Positions 27,957 to 36,702 of a DNA stretch of 64,000 nucleotides are shown piece after piece (the stretch's first letter is position 1; each line of letters starts with the position of its first letter). The position numbers and the translations under genes were made by a program. The stretch is from Aestuariibacter sp. GS-14 (GTDB taxonomy: Bacteria > Pseudomonadota > Gammaproteobacteria > Enterobacterales > Alteromonadaceae). Below the pieces are notes generated by a model that did not search any database, had not been told where the DNA came from, and was given only the letters and a program-made list of their open reading frames with translations. Where the stretch lies: positions 1 through 64,000 of the forward strand of contig NZ_VHIP01000008.1 of assembly GCF_006494365.1 (NCBI RefSeq), read 5' to 3'.

Positions 27957-29747
27957 TTGAGTGATACCGTGACAGAGCACGCCCAAGCCAAAAAGATGGC
28001 CTACCAGATCATGACCAGCTTCGACAAAAACTATCGCTGGTTCAGTCGCATCACCCGAGGCGCACAAGAGCGTTTTGAGAAAGGCCACTGGCGCGATGCG
28101 TTGGCTGCGTCGAAAGAACGCATCAGTATTTACGAGCAAAGCCTGGCCGAGGCGGTTGCCGACATGTACGAGCAGATCATCGTTCACCAAAAAGACGTTG
28201 AATTCTGGTATGCGTTAAAAGCGGCATTTGCCAATCTGATCGAAAACCATCCTCAGTATGAACTGGCCGAAACCTTCTACAACTCGGTTGTGGGTAAGGT
28301 TTTCCGACACCGTTCTATCGACAACAACATTATGTTTGTGTTGCCAAGTCGATGCTTTTTACCCGGCCAGGACCGCGCAAAAGTTATTCACAGCTTTGAT
28401 ACCAAAACCACAGTGCGCGAAATGTATGAAGCCATTTTTGCCTGCTACCGGTTTAACATTCCCTTTGAAGATCGGGCGCGCGACATGCAGTACCTCGACG
28501 ACGCCCTTCGCGACCGACTGAGCAAGGAAGAATTAGCCAGTGTCACTGCCGTAGAAATGCTGAAGTCCGTATTTTACCGGGGTAAAGCGGCCTATTTAAT
28601 TGGCCGGATTCGCATGCCGGAGCAAACGCTGCCGTTCGTGATTGCACTACAAACCAACGACACCAACGCCTTATTTGTGGATGCACTGCTCACAGAACGG
28701 CATGATCTCAGTGTTATCTTTGGTTTTGCCCGCTCCTACTTTATGGCAGACACGCAGTATCCGGGTGAGCTGGTAGCCTACTTGCACGAATTAATGCCAA
28801 ACAAAAAGGTGTTCGAACTTTACATTGCACTTGGCCATTACAAACACGGTAAAACCGTGTTTTATCGCAACTTTCTGCAACATATGGAAAAGTCTGTCGA
28901 CGCCTTCGAAATTGCGCCTGGCATTCGGGGTTTGGTGATGATGGTGTTCCACCTGCCATCCTACGGCGTGGTATTTAAAATCATCAAAGACGAATTTGCC
29001 GAGAGTAAGAAAATCACCCGGGAGCACGTAATAGACCGCTACAAACTGGTGAAAATGTCAGACCGGGTCGGCCGTATGGCCGATACTCACGAATACGTTA
29101 ACTTTCGCTTCCCGCTGCAACGTGTTCATCCGGACTTATTAGCAGAATTACAGGAAACCTGTGCCTCCAGTGTTGAAATAACTGGCGATGAACTGGTGAT
29201 CAAGCATTTGTATATTGAACGAAAAATGACGCCGCTAAACCTGTTTCTGCAACAGGAAACCGACCCGCAGAAACTCGAAAACGCCATTGATGAACTTGGC
29301 ACCTGTATTAAACAAATTGCCATGGCGAACATATTTCCCGGCGATATGTTGCACAAAAACTTCGGCATTACCCGTCACGGCCGGGTGATTTTTTATGATT
29401 ACGACGAAATTTGTTATATGAGCGAGCGCAATTTCAGAGACATCCCCAAGTCTGACGATCCTTATGCGCTGGATACCTTGTCGGTTGCTCCCAATGACGT
29501 TTTCCCCGAGCAGTTCGAACATTTCATTGTGGGCAAGCGGCCATTTAAAGAAATGTTAAAGGCTAAGCACGGTGACTTAATGACGCCGGAATACTGGCGA
29601 CGCGTTCAGAAGGAAACCTCAAAAGGGGAAATTCATAACTTTACGCCTTATCCGCAGTCGCGGCGCTTTAGCCGTCGTCCGGACAGGTTGGCGGGCGCCG
29701 ATTCCAAGCCGTCGAAGCCAGCCGAGCCAACGCAAACCAGCGAATAA
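27957..29747 (+). CDS. aceK: Isocitrate dehydrogenase kinase/phosphatase
   Basis: Bifunctional enzyme that phosphorylates isocitrate dehydrogenase to divert isocitrate to the glyoxylate bypass and reverses this with its phosphatase activity. The chain is 596 residues from the TTG start; a GTG at 27969 is also possible and no strong ribosome site marks either. Clear AceK segments are SGAQ-like RGAQERFEKGHW, IVFGFARSYFM, APGIRGLVMMVFHLP, DRVGRMADTHEY, KHLYIERKMTPLN, ANIFPGDMLHKNFGITRHGRVIFYDYDEICYM and NFRDIP. A low-complexity Lys/Pro/Ser tail follows the conserved end. It stands alone here, without aceB or aceA. Confidence 0.95.
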   Translation: MSDTVTEHAQAKKMAYQIMTSFDKNYRWFSRITRGAQERFEKGHWRDALAASKERISIYEQSLAEAVADMYEQIIVHQKDVEFWYALKAAFANLIENHPQYELAETFYNSVVGKVFRHRSIDNNIMFVLPSRCFLPGQDRAKVIHSFDTKTTVREMYEAIFACYRFNIPFEDRARDMQYLDDALRDRLSKEELASVTAVEMLKSVFYRGKAAYLIGRIRMPEQTLPFVIALQTNDTNALFVDALLTERHDLSVIFGFARSYFMADTQYPGELVAYLHELMPNKKVFELYIALGHYKHGKTVFYRNFLQHMEKSVDAFEIAPGIRGLVMMVFHLPSYGVVFKIIKDEFAESKKITREHVIDRYKLVKMSDRVGRMADTHEYVNFRFPLQRVHPDLLAELQETCASSVEITGDELVIKHLYIERKMTPLNLFLQQETDPQKLENAIDELGTCIKQIAMANIFPGDMLHKNFGITRHGRVIFYDYDEICYMSERNFRDIPKSDDPYALDTLSVAPNDVFPEQFEHFIVGKRPFKEMLKAKHGDLMTPEYWRRVQKETSKGEIHNFTPYPQSRRFSRRPDRLAGADSKPSKPAEPTQTSE

Positions 29748-29865
29748 CAGCCATTGTTTTACGGTTGAAAGTAACTACTGTCGCCTGTTTAACTTTTCGA
29801 AACAGCGCTCGCGTTAACCCCGTGCGTTTGAGCGTTAGCGCGGGGTAACTGAACGTGCGCTTGCA

Positions 29866-30249
29866 TTAGAATGCAGTAAAGAATAGCCCTACGCTTAATG
29901 CCAGCCCTACAACAAAAGCTACACTGCGAAGGGTATCCCACGCGTACCAGTAACAAAGCAAATATACCAACCGACACACCACAAAACTAGCCGCTAATGC
30001 AACATGTAAGGATCCAACCGACGAGGTAGCCAGCACTACTAACGCTGCTGGTGCAAAGTAAGTAATGGCTTCAAAACAATTGTAATGCGCGGCAGTTGCA
30101 CGCGCGCCAAAGCCTTTGAGCTGTTGTTGCTGTTCACGGGGCAGCGAATTGTTGTATCCGCCATGCCGATGCATTGCCACCGCCAGCGGTATTTTTGCGA
30201 GAAACGGCATAATGCATACAATCAGCAGACAAGACAGGAATAACGTCAT
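29866..30249 (-). CDS. MAPEG family membrane protein
   Basis: A 127-residue four-helix inner-membrane protein of the MAPEG family (membrane-associated eicosanoid and glutathione metabolism). The pattern KGFGARATAAHYNCFEAITYFAPAALV, containing the R-A-x2-A-x2-N-x-x-E motif, is the family signature for glutathione-binding trimers. The substrate in bacteria is generally unknown. The ATG at 30249 has GGAG eight bases upstream. A GTG at 30258 would overlap that site. Convergent with aceK; an imperfect hairpin lies between them near 29813-29848. Confidence 0.88.
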   Translation of the reverse strand: MTLFLSCLLIVCIMPFLAKIPLAVAMHRHGGYNNSLPREQQQQLKGFGARATAAHYNCFEAITYFAPAALVVLATSSVGSLHVALAASFVVCRLVYLLCYWYAWDTLRSVAFVVGLALSVGLFFTAF

Positions 30250-30304
30250 CAGATTCACTCCATGAATAATGTAATGGTACTTACTTTTTACTATTAACTA
30301 TTGG

Positions 30305-30832
30305 CTATTGGCGCTGCATAAAAATGGTCACTTCCGCCATCACCAGACCGAACTTTTTAATGTACGAGCGATTCATTAGTGTGTCATTGTCCAGCGCCCA
30401 GAACCAATCGTCAAATGCCACTGTGTAAGTAGTATCATCAACCGGCAAGTCCATAGAATACGTAAAATTGAATGCGTTGCCATAAGGAGTACCTGTAGCA
30501 ACATCAAGTATGTCTGACGCCTGTCCGGTGTAGGTGCCATTGGTTTGCGGAGTGATTCTCCATATTCTCGATGCTGGCCCTTCGCCCAACGAATACGTAA
30601 AGCGCTCGTCTAACACCAGCACGTTACCGTCTTTGGTGCCGCTAATATCCACCGTAAAACGCTGAAGGACTTCGCCTGAGCGGTTTTGCACAATCCCCCA
30701 AGCTTTTACCTCACCGGTAAAAAACTGCTCCAGGGAAAACTCAGGTGTTTGTTGCTTGTATATATCACCCTCAATTGAAACGCTACACCCCGCCATGCCA
30801 ATACACAACAATAACCCCAATAAGTAACGCAT
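30305..30832 (-). CDS. DUF3833 lipoprotein
   Basis: A 175-residue predicted lipoprotein: hydrophobic leader LLGLLLCIGMAGC with lipobox MAGC at Cys16, then a beta-rich DUF3833 domain (FSLEQFFTGEVKAWGIVQNRSGEVLQRF and WRITPQTNGTYTGQASDILDVATG). It resembles a small lipocalin-like barrel in layout, though function is unknown. Its start codon shares one base with the stop of the chalcone-isomerase-like gene, and the two families often occur side by side. Confidence 0.88.
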   Translation of the reverse strand: MRYLLGLLLCIGMAGCSVSIEGDIYKQQTPEFSLEQFFTGEVKAWGIVQNRSGEVLQRFTVDISGTKDGNVLVLDERFTYSLGEGPASRIWRITPQTNGTYTGQASDILDVATGTPYGNAFNFTYSMDLPVDDTTYTVAFDDWFWALDNDTLMNRSYIKKFGLVMAEVTIFMQRQ

Positions 30833-31437
30833 TACCTGGTTGCTCCTGCTAATAGTTTATCGCGAAATTCGGGCTCGCTGGTTTGATCGCCAAGCCAGAT
30901 ACCAAAAAAATGATTGGCGAATCCCGTATCGGTCACATCGCCAGCCAATTGGCCGTTGTGGAAAAAACGGGCACTGCCGTTGGGTAAATAAACGCCGGTC
31001 AGCGTATCGCCGCGTTTTACATTGGGGAACACGCCTTCCATCAGTTTTAGCCAGTTTTCGAGTTGCGTACTGGTAACGCCAGACTGCCTGCGCATTTCTT
31101 TCACTGAGCGCGCGGCAATATCCTTGCCGTCAAAGTCTCTGAGATACGTTAACGACAATGCATAGGGCGGTTGCGATGCCCATTTGCCATCGGGCGCCAG
31201 CAACACTGCATCGTACACATCCCAAAACAACACAGAAAAACGTGCGCTGCCGACTGCTTTCGCACCAGGTACGTCTTGCGAAATAAACGCATTGCTCACA
31301 TTATCGCTCCGGGCCATGGTTGGTGGCACCCAACACATTAGCGTTAATAACCATACGGCAGTCATACACCGCAAGCTTGAATTTACTGAGAGAGGTTGTA
31401 ATTTCACTTTGCACGCAGTTAATTTTACACTATGCAC
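30832..31437 (-). CDS. Chalcone isomerase-like exported protein
   Basis: Up to 201 residues. A hydrophobic segment (TAVWLLTLMCWVPPTMA, residues 26-42) works as a signal peptide. A start at the inner Met (31365) would give a compact signal, whereas the outer GTG start has no good ribosome site. The mature part has the bacterial chalcone isomerase-like fold pattern: VGSARFSVLFWDVYDAVLLAPDG, LSLTYLRDFDGKDIA and GDTLTGVYLPNGSARFFHNG. It is not expected to act on flavonoids. It is translationally coupled to the DUF3833 lipoprotein. Confidence 0.82.
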   Translation of the reverse strand: MHSVKLTACKVKLQPLSVNSSLRCMTAVWLLTLMCWVPPTMARSDNVSNAFISQDVPGAKAVGSARFSVLFWDVYDAVLLAPDGKWASQPPYALSLTYLRDFDGKDIAARSVKEMRRQSGVTSTQLENWLKLMEGVFPNVKRGDTLTGVYLPNGSARFFHNGQLAGDVTDTGFANHFFGIWLGDQTSEPEFRDKLLAGATR

Positions 31438-31520
31438 CTTATACCCAGACTGAGAGTAAATTGATCACTCAGTTTGAAACACAACGCTAAACGTCGATAA
31501 GGGCGGTGAAGTAAGCCACA

Positions 31521-32417
31521 ATGACTATCGCTCAACATCTCAATATTGCGCTTCCGTCGCCCGTGCAGCGTTTTAAGCCAGACTGGCCGGGCGCCGAAAA
31601 AGTGAATATCTACATTAAACGGGATGATCTCATTCACCCTGTTGTGTCGGGTAATAAATGGCGGAAATTGAGTGGGCTGTTTGCTAATGCCGATACCCTT
31701 CCACGAGAAATTATTAGCTTTGGAGGCGGATTTTCGAACCACCTGCATGCTTTAGGTTATTGCTGCGCACAACTGAATATTCCCTTTACAGCAATGGTGC
31801 GCGGCGATTATTCGCTGCATCCCACCCCTATGCTTCAGGATTTGGCGAGTTGGGGAGTTACAATCAGGTATATCACCAAACTGGAATACCATCGTCGCCA
31901 CGACCCTGCTTATTTAACGTCTTTACAAAACTTGTACCCCTTAGCCACTATTGTGCCCGAGGGCGGAACCCAGCAACTGGCATTAGCAGGGGTGCAACAA
32001 ACGTTACTCGAATCCCAGCAAACGTTCGACGTGGTGATGAGCCCGGTAGCCAGCGGTGCTACACTGGCAGGGTTAATTACCGCATTAACACCAAAACAAC
32101 ACGCTCTGGGTATTGCAGTTCTGAAAGGGGTTGGTTATCTTGAGTCACTGGTTGAGCAATTTTTGCCCGAAGGTTGCTGTAGTAACTGGCAGATCGAACA
32201 CGCATTCCACCACGGTGGTTACGCTAAGTCGGGAAGCGAGCTCACCGCGTTTATCAATACCGCCTGGGAACGCTATCAGCTTCCCCTTGAACCCGTATAC
32301 AGCGGTAAGGTGTTTTTTGCGCTAAAAGTACTTCTTGCACAGAATAAGTTTGCCGAAGGAACAAACCTTCTGATCGTGCACACGGGGGGGCTCCAAGGCG
32401 CGCGAAAGGACGCGTGA
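31521..32417 (+). CDS. PLP-dependent D-cysteine desulfhydrase / ACC deaminase family protein
   Basis: A 298-residue fold-type II PLP enzyme. The cofactor lysine is in VVSGNKWRKLSG (about residue 48) and is followed by FGGGFSNHLHALG (the SNH motif) and a C-terminal LIVHTGGLQG. Relatives split D-cysteine to pyruvate, ammonia and sulfide, or open 1-aminocyclopropane-1-carboxylate. The family sequence alone does not separate them, and the shorter length with the poorly conserved active-site surroundings argues against true ACC deaminase. It stands alone and diverges from the chalcone-isomerase-like gene. Confidence 0.8.
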   Translation: MTIAQHLNIALPSPVQRFKPDWPGAEKVNIYIKRDDLIHPVVSGNKWRKLSGLFANADTLPREIISFGGGFSNHLHALGYCCAQLNIPFTAMVRGDYSLHPTPMLQDLASWGVTIRYITKLEYHRRHDPAYLTSLQNLYPLATIVPEGGTQQLALAGVQQTLLESQQTFDVVMSPVASGATLAGLITALTPKQHALGIAVLKGVGYLESLVEQFLPEGCCSNWQIEHAFHHGGYAKSGSELTAFINTAWERYQLPLEPVYSGKVFFALKVLLAQNKFAEGTNLLIVHTGGLQGARKDA

Positions 32418-32516
32418 ACACTTGTGAATAAAGGCAGCAAAGTGATCTGAAAACCCAGGTATTCCGTTACATAACCAAGCACATAAGTACCCTATTAACT
32501 ACGTCAGGAATCCAAT

Positions 32517-32924
32517 ATGAGCGATGTCCATACCGGCTTTTCCCGCCCCAGTCAGCTGCTGATTGACCGCGCGTTAGTGCTGTGTAAGGTGCTGCTGGGT
32601 ATGGAAAATTCGTTCTACCCTTTCGCTGCTATTTATGAAAATGGCCGGATTGGATGCTTGTTCTCCGACGACTATGGTTTAGAAAACCCGAGCGAAATGC
32701 AGTTAATGGAACATCTGCAATGGCGTATCATCGATAATATAACCGACAGCGACGCCTATGCTACCCTCGTTTACGCCGCACAAATAGAAATCAACGACAA
32801 ACAGGCACAAGATGCTATTGTTATAACGTTGTGTGAACCCAATAAACCTGAACGCTCGGTGGTATATCCCTATTACAGGAGCAACCAACGCATTATTCTG
32901 GCGCCTCCTTTAATCGAAAAATAA
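32517..32924 (+). CDS. Uncharacterised protein, 135 residues
   Basis: I do not recognise the family. The protein is soluble, without signal peptide or membrane segment, and mixed alpha/beta. It opens with PSQLLIDRALVLCKVLLGMENSFYPFAAIYENGRI, then an acidic middle, and ends with VYPYYRSNQRIILAPPLIEK. The NSFYPFA..ENG..  pattern suggests a structured small domain rather than a spurious frame. It has its own space: 99 bp from the gene before and 115 bp from the gene after. No strong terminator or ribosome site (AGGAAT is the best match) was seen. Confidence 0.65.
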   Translation: MSDVHTGFSRPSQLLIDRALVLCKVLLGMENSFYPFAAIYENGRIGCLFSDDYGLENPSEMQLMEHLQWRIIDNITDSDAYATLVYAAQIEINDKQAQDAIVITLCEPNKPERSVVYPYYRSNQRIILAPPLIEK

Positions 32925-32954
32925 CTGTCACAAAAAGCGGTTAGTTTTATCACC

Positions 32955-32994
32955 ACAGACACACGACTTTGCTTGCCAATTTTCGGGTGTCTGT
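32955..32994. promoter_or_regulatory. Inverted repeat upstream of carboxynorspermidine genes
   Basis: Perfect 8-bp arms ACAGACAC (32955-32962) and GTGTCTGT (32987-32994) are separated by 24 bp, 46 bp upstream of the dehydrogenase ATG. A weak promoter (TTGCTT, 17 bp, TGTTAG) overlaps it. It could be an operator pair or a leader hairpin. Confidence 0.4.
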
Positions 32995-33039
32995 TAGCAT
33001 TCACCCCAAACTTACCTCCAAGATAGAAGGGATAAAAAT

Positions 33040-34242
33040 ATGTCTCGTGTTTTGATTATTGGTGCCGGTGGCGTCGCGACAGTAACCATAAAAAAATGTG
33101 CCCGATTACCAGAGTATTTCGATGAAATTTACCTGGCCAGCCGCACCGTTTCAAAATGTGAAGCGCTGCAAAAAGAAGTGGGTGCAGACCGCGTAAAAGG
33201 CGTGTTTGCTGTAGATGCAGACGATGCAAAAGCGGTTGAAGCTTTAATTAATCAGGTTAAACCAGACCTGGTGGTTAACCTGGCCCTGCCGTATCAGGAC
33301 CTGCCCATTATGGACGCATGTCTGGCAACCAAAACAGACTATCTGGATACCGCGAATTACGAGCCAAAAGACGAAGCCAAATTTGAATACAGCTGGCAAT
33401 GGGCATACCAGGATAAGTTTAAAGAAGCAGGCATTATGGCGCTGCTGGGCAGTGGTTTCGATCCGGGTGTAACCAACGTATACACCGCCTATGCTGCCAA
33501 GCACTACTTCGACGAGATCCACTACCTGGATATCGTTGATTGTAACGGCGGCGACCACGGCCAGGCGTTTGCAACCAACTTCAACCCTGAAATCAACATT
33601 CGTGAAATAACCCAGCGCGGCCGCTTCTGGGAAGATGGCGAATGGAAAGAAACCGATCCGCTGAGCGTACGTGAAGATCTGGATTACCAGAATATCGGTG
33701 TGCGTGCGTCATACCTGATGTTCCACGAAGAGCTGGAATCCATTGTTAAGCATTTCCCTACCCTGAAACGCGCGCGTTTCTGGATGACCTTTGGCGACGC
33801 TTACCTGAACCACCTTCGCGTACTGGAAGGCATTGGCATGACCAGTATTCAGCCGGTAGAGTTCCAGGGCCAGAAAATCGTTCCGCTTGAGTTCCTGAAA
33901 GCCGTATTACCTAACCCAGGTTCTCTGGCGGAAGGCTACACAGGCATGACCTGTATCGGTACATACATTACCGGCGTGAAAGACGGCAAAGAAAAGACTA
34001 TCTTTATTTACAACAACTGTGACCACGCAGTATGTAATGAAGAAGTAGGCGCACAGGCAGTGTCGTACACCACCGGTGTACCTGCAATGATTGGCGCGAT
34101 GATGATGTTACAGGGCAAGTGGCACAAGCCTGGCGTATGGAACATGGAGCAATTCGATCCGGATCCATTCATGGATGAATTGAACAAGCATGGCTTGCCA
34201 TGGCATGTGATTGAGTGTGACGCCAGCCCGTTTGCCGAATAA
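33040..34242 (+). CDS. Carboxynorspermidine dehydrogenase (saccharopine dehydrogenase family)
   Basis: A 400-residue NAD(P)H enzyme that joins aspartate semialdehyde to a diamine (diaminopropane or putrescine) to give carboxy(nor)spermidine. The N-terminus has the Rossmann motif VLIIGAGGVATVTIKKCA, followed by YLASRTVSKCEAL and DYLDTANYEP, and the catalytic-domain GSGFDPGVTNVYTAYA, all typical of the Lys1/CASDH group. AGAAGGGA lies before the ATG. It is followed after 15 bp by the decarboxylase gene of the same pathway, which makes this assignment much firmer than lysine metabolism. Confidence 0.92.
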   Translation: MSRVLIIGAGGVATVTIKKCARLPEYFDEIYLASRTVSKCEALQKEVGADRVKGVFAVDADDAKAVEALINQVKPDLVVNLALPYQDLPIMDACLATKTDYLDTANYEPKDEAKFEYSWQWAYQDKFKEAGIMALLGSGFDPGVTNVYTAYAAKHYFDEIHYLDIVDCNGGDHGQAFATNFNPEINIREITQRGRFWEDGEWKETDPLSVREDLDYQNIGVRASYLMFHEELESIVKHFPTLKRARFWMTFGDAYLNHLRVLEGIGMTSIQPVEFQGQKIVPLEFLKAVLPNPGSLAEGYTGMTCIGTYITGVKDGKEKTIFIYNNCDHAVCNEEVGAQAVSYTTGVPAMIGAMMMLQGKWHKPGVWNMEQFDPDPFMDELNKHGLPWHVIECDASPFAE

Positions 34243-34257
34243 TCTGGGAGAGCAGCT

Positions 34258-35388
34258 TTGACTGATTTAACCCAGCGTACCGAGATCCCTTCGCCCTGCT
34301 ACGTGCTGGAAGAAGCTAAATTGGTGCGCAACCTCGAGCTGATGAAACGCGTACAGGATGAGTCCGGTGCGCGCATCATTCTGGCGCTGAAAGGCTTCTC
34401 CATGTGGTCCAGTTTCGACATTATTAAACCCTATCTGCACGGTGCTACTGCCAGTTCAGTTTGGGAAGCGAAACTGGCCAGTGAAATGGGCAAAGAAGTG
34501 CATGCCTTTTCACCTGCCTATAAACCGCAGGACATGGTGGAACTGGCCAAGCTTGTTAACCATATCTCGTTTAACAGTTTAGGACAGTGGCAACGCTACA
34601 AAAACCAATTGCCAGGGGTGTCTCAGGGCTTACGCGTAAACCCTGAGCATCAGGAAGCAGAAACACCGCTGTACGACCCTGCTGCGCCGGGCTCCCGCCT
34701 GGGTATTCGCGCAGCGGAGCTTGAAGGGGTAGATCTCACCGGTATTGAAGGCTTTCACTGTCACAACCTGTGCGAGTGTGATTCGTTTGCTACCGAGCGC
34801 ACGCTCAAAGCACTGGAAGTGCGCTTTGGTAAGTGGTTCGGGCAACTCAAGTGGTTAAATCTGGGCGGCGGCCATTTAATGACCCGCGCAGGTTATAATG
34901 TTGACCATCTGATCAACACGCTGAAAGACTTTAAGGCCCGTTACCCAAACCTGGACGTTATTTTAGAGCCTGGTTCGGCGGTAGCCTGGCAAACCGGACC
35001 GCTGATTGCCGAAGTGGTAGACATTGTTGAAAACGAAGGCAAGATTGCGATTCTGGACATTTCTGCCACAGCGCACATGCCAGACGTGCTGGAAATGCCT
35101 TATCGCCCGGCCATCCTGAATGCGGCATTGCCTGGCGAAAAAGCCTATGATTACAAACTGGGTGGGAATTCCTGCCTGGCCGGTGATGTGATTGACGTTT
35201 ATAGCTTCGACAAACCACTGAACATTGGCGATCGTCTGCAATTTGAGGACATGATGCATTACACCATGGTGAAAACCACCTTCTTCAATGGTGTGGAACA
35301 TCCGTCTATTGGTATTTTGCGCAGCGACAACACCTTTGAGCTGGTTCGTCAGTTCGACTACAGCGACTTTAAAGGCAAATTGTCTTAA
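34258..35388 (+). CDS. nspC: Carboxynorspermidine decarboxylase
   Basis: A 376-residue fold-type III PLP decarboxylase (alanine-racemase type) that removes CO2 from carboxynorspermidine or carboxyspermidine to yield norspermidine or spermidine. The PLP lysine is in ILALKGFSMWS (about Lys43). GFHCHNLCE, LNLGGGHLMTR and the C-terminal GGNSCLAGDVIDVY with its active-site cysteine are present. It starts at TTG with GGGAG upstream, 15 bp after the dehydrogenase. The pair replaces the SAM-dependent SpeD-SpeE route. A strong terminator follows. Confidence 0.95.
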   Translation: MTDLTQRTEIPSPCYVLEEAKLVRNLELMKRVQDESGARIILALKGFSMWSSFDIIKPYLHGATASSVWEAKLASEMGKEVHAFSPAYKPQDMVELAKLVNHISFNSLGQWQRYKNQLPGVSQGLRVNPEHQEAETPLYDPAAPGSRLGIRAAELEGVDLTGIEGFHCHNLCECDSFATERTLKALEVRFGKWFGQLKWLNLGGGHLMTRAGYNVDHLINTLKDFKARYPNLDVILEPGSAVAWQTGPLIAEVVDIVENEGKIAILDISATAHMPDVLEMPYRPAILNAALPGEKAYDYKLGGNSCLAGDVIDVYSFDKPLNIGDRLQFEDMMHYTMVKTTFFNGVEHPSIGILRSDNTFELVRQFDYSDFKGKLS

Positions 35389-35397
35389 GTATTTTCA

Positions 35398-35427
35398 ATG
35401 GGCAGCAACAGGCTGCCCATTTTTTTA
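35398..35427 (+). terminator. Terminator of the carboxynorspermidine operon
   Basis: A perfect 9-bp stem, ATGGGCAGC (35398-35406) with GCTGCCCAT (35412-35420), five-base loop, then a run of T. The reverse strand has no strong T run. Confidence 0.93.
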
Positions 35428-35691
35428 CAAGATCCCTCTGCCCCGCTTGATTCCGCTCTCCCCAATTCTGCCTTCGGCCAGCACTTCATCGTTTAACTTA
35501 ATGGTGAACGGCGCGTTTGTTTTGCCCACAATACTGTACTGAAAACCGTAAATATGGTCTTCGTGAAGGTGCAAGGTGGTACTTCTTACTGGCGAAACCA
35601 ACTCGTAAATGCCGTCATCGATGTGCTCATCTATTACATCCACCAGCCAGTTTCCGCGTTCAATATCAATTGATAGCTGCTTTTCGCGCAT
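35425..35691 (-). CDS. Uncharacterised protein, 88 residues
   Basis: Not a family I recognise. The chosen ATG at 35691 has GGAGA about eight bases upstream. A longer frame to 35769 exists but lacks a site. The product is soluble and beta-rich: KQLSIDIERGNWLVDVIDEH, then HLHEDHIYGFQYSIVGKTNAPFTIKLNDEVLAEG. It reads as a small single domain. Its stop lies inside the T run of the nspC terminator, convergent with nspC, and the gene probably stands alone. Confidence 0.55.
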   Translation of the reverse strand: MREKQLSIDIERGNWLVDVIDEHIDDGIYELVSPVRSTTLHLHEDHIYGFQYSIVGKTNAPFTIKLNDEVLAEGRIGESGIKRGRGIL

Positions 35692-35868
35692 GAAAAACTC
35701 TCCCTGGGTGTTACCCGAATATCGATATGACCTGATAAGAAACGCTGAACTGAAATCAAACCAACGCACATACGCTAGTTTGAATGTTCAGCACAGTAGA
35801 CAATTGCAGGGCGATTTATTATTGGCTCGCGTGTTACTCACGTTTTAATTAACACGCGTTGTTTGAAA

Positions 35869-36702
35869 TTATTCTAGGTCCAATCCGGCCTGGTACAAAG
35901 CGTTTTTCTTTAGCTGATAATGATCTGCAACAATAGCAGCCGCTTTTTTTAGCGGAAGGTCAGCCTTCAGGCGTTTTAGCAATGACATAGCGTCTGCCGG
36001 AATGTCATTTTTTTCAATTTGCACACCGTCTATCATAAGCACAAACTCGCCTTTTTGATGCACGGCATCCGCTTCCAGCCAGTCGATAACCGTTTGCGCA
36101 TTGCCACTGATATAACGTTCGAATGTTTTGGTCAGTTCTTTTGCCAGTACGATATGGCGCGCATCGCCCAAAACGGCCTGCACGTCTTTAAGGGTATCCA
36201 GTACCCGTCGAGGTGCTTCGTAAAACACCGTGGTATGAGGGCGGGAAGTCAGTGCTTCCAGTACCGTTTGACGTGCCACGGTTTTAGCTGGTAAAAAACC
36301 TTCAAAAATAAATTTATCAGTAGCCAGCCCCGAAGCGCTAAGGGCGGTAATTGCCGCACAAGGACCAGGCAGCGCAATCACATCAATACCCTGATCTCTG
36401 CAGCGACTCACCAGCTTATACCCGGGATCGCTGATTAGTGGTGTACCTGCGTCACTGATCAACGCCACCGTTTCGCCGTTAAGCAACTTTTGACACAACA
36501 TCTGGCTGCGACTGTCTTCATTGTGGTCGTGCAAAGACAGGGTTTTGGCCTGAATTCTGAAGTGCTGCAGCAACTTTGCGCTGTGCCGGGTATCTTCGGC
36601 AGCAATCCAGGCAACCGACGATAACACGTCGATGGCACGCTGGGTGATGTCCTGAAGATTGCCAATGGGGGTAGGCACAATGTAAAGAGGAGCTGAACTC
36701 AT
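35869..36702 (-). CDS. rsmI: 16S rRNA 2'-O-methyltransferase RsmI
   Basis: Methylates the 2'-OH of C1402 in 16S rRNA using SAM. The 277-residue protein has the tetrapyrrole-methylase fold: YIVPTPIGNLQDITQRA at the N-terminus, WIAAEDTRHSAKLL, ALISDAGTPLISDPGYKLV and FYEAPRRVLDTL. A C-terminal helical region ends with KKNALYQAGLDLE. Divergent from lpoA, as in E. coli (yraL/yraM). Length fits the family. Confidence 0.97.
   Translation of the reverse strand: MSSAPLYIVPTPIGNLQDITQRAIDVLSSVAWIAAEDTRHSAKLLQHFRIQAKTLSLHDHNEDSRSQMLCQKLLNGETVALISDAGTPLISDPGYKLVSRCRDQGIDVIALPGPCAAITALSASGLATDKFIFEGFLPAKTVARQTVLEALTSRPHTTVFYEAPRRVLDTLKDVQAVLGDARHIVLAKELTKTFERYISGNAQTVIDWLEADAVHQKGEFVLMIDGVQIEKNDIPADAMSLLKRLKADLPLKKAAAIVADHYQLKKNALYQAGLDLE

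Noticed and set aside
29813..29848. Terminator between aceK and the MAPEG gene
   Set aside because: The hairpin around ACCCCG/CGGGGT is interrupted by bulges and no T run follows on either strand.
31521..32417. A true ACC deaminase (plant-hormone modulation)
   Set aside because: Only family-level motifs are seen; D-cysteine desulfhydrase-type activity is at least as likely in a marine bacterium.
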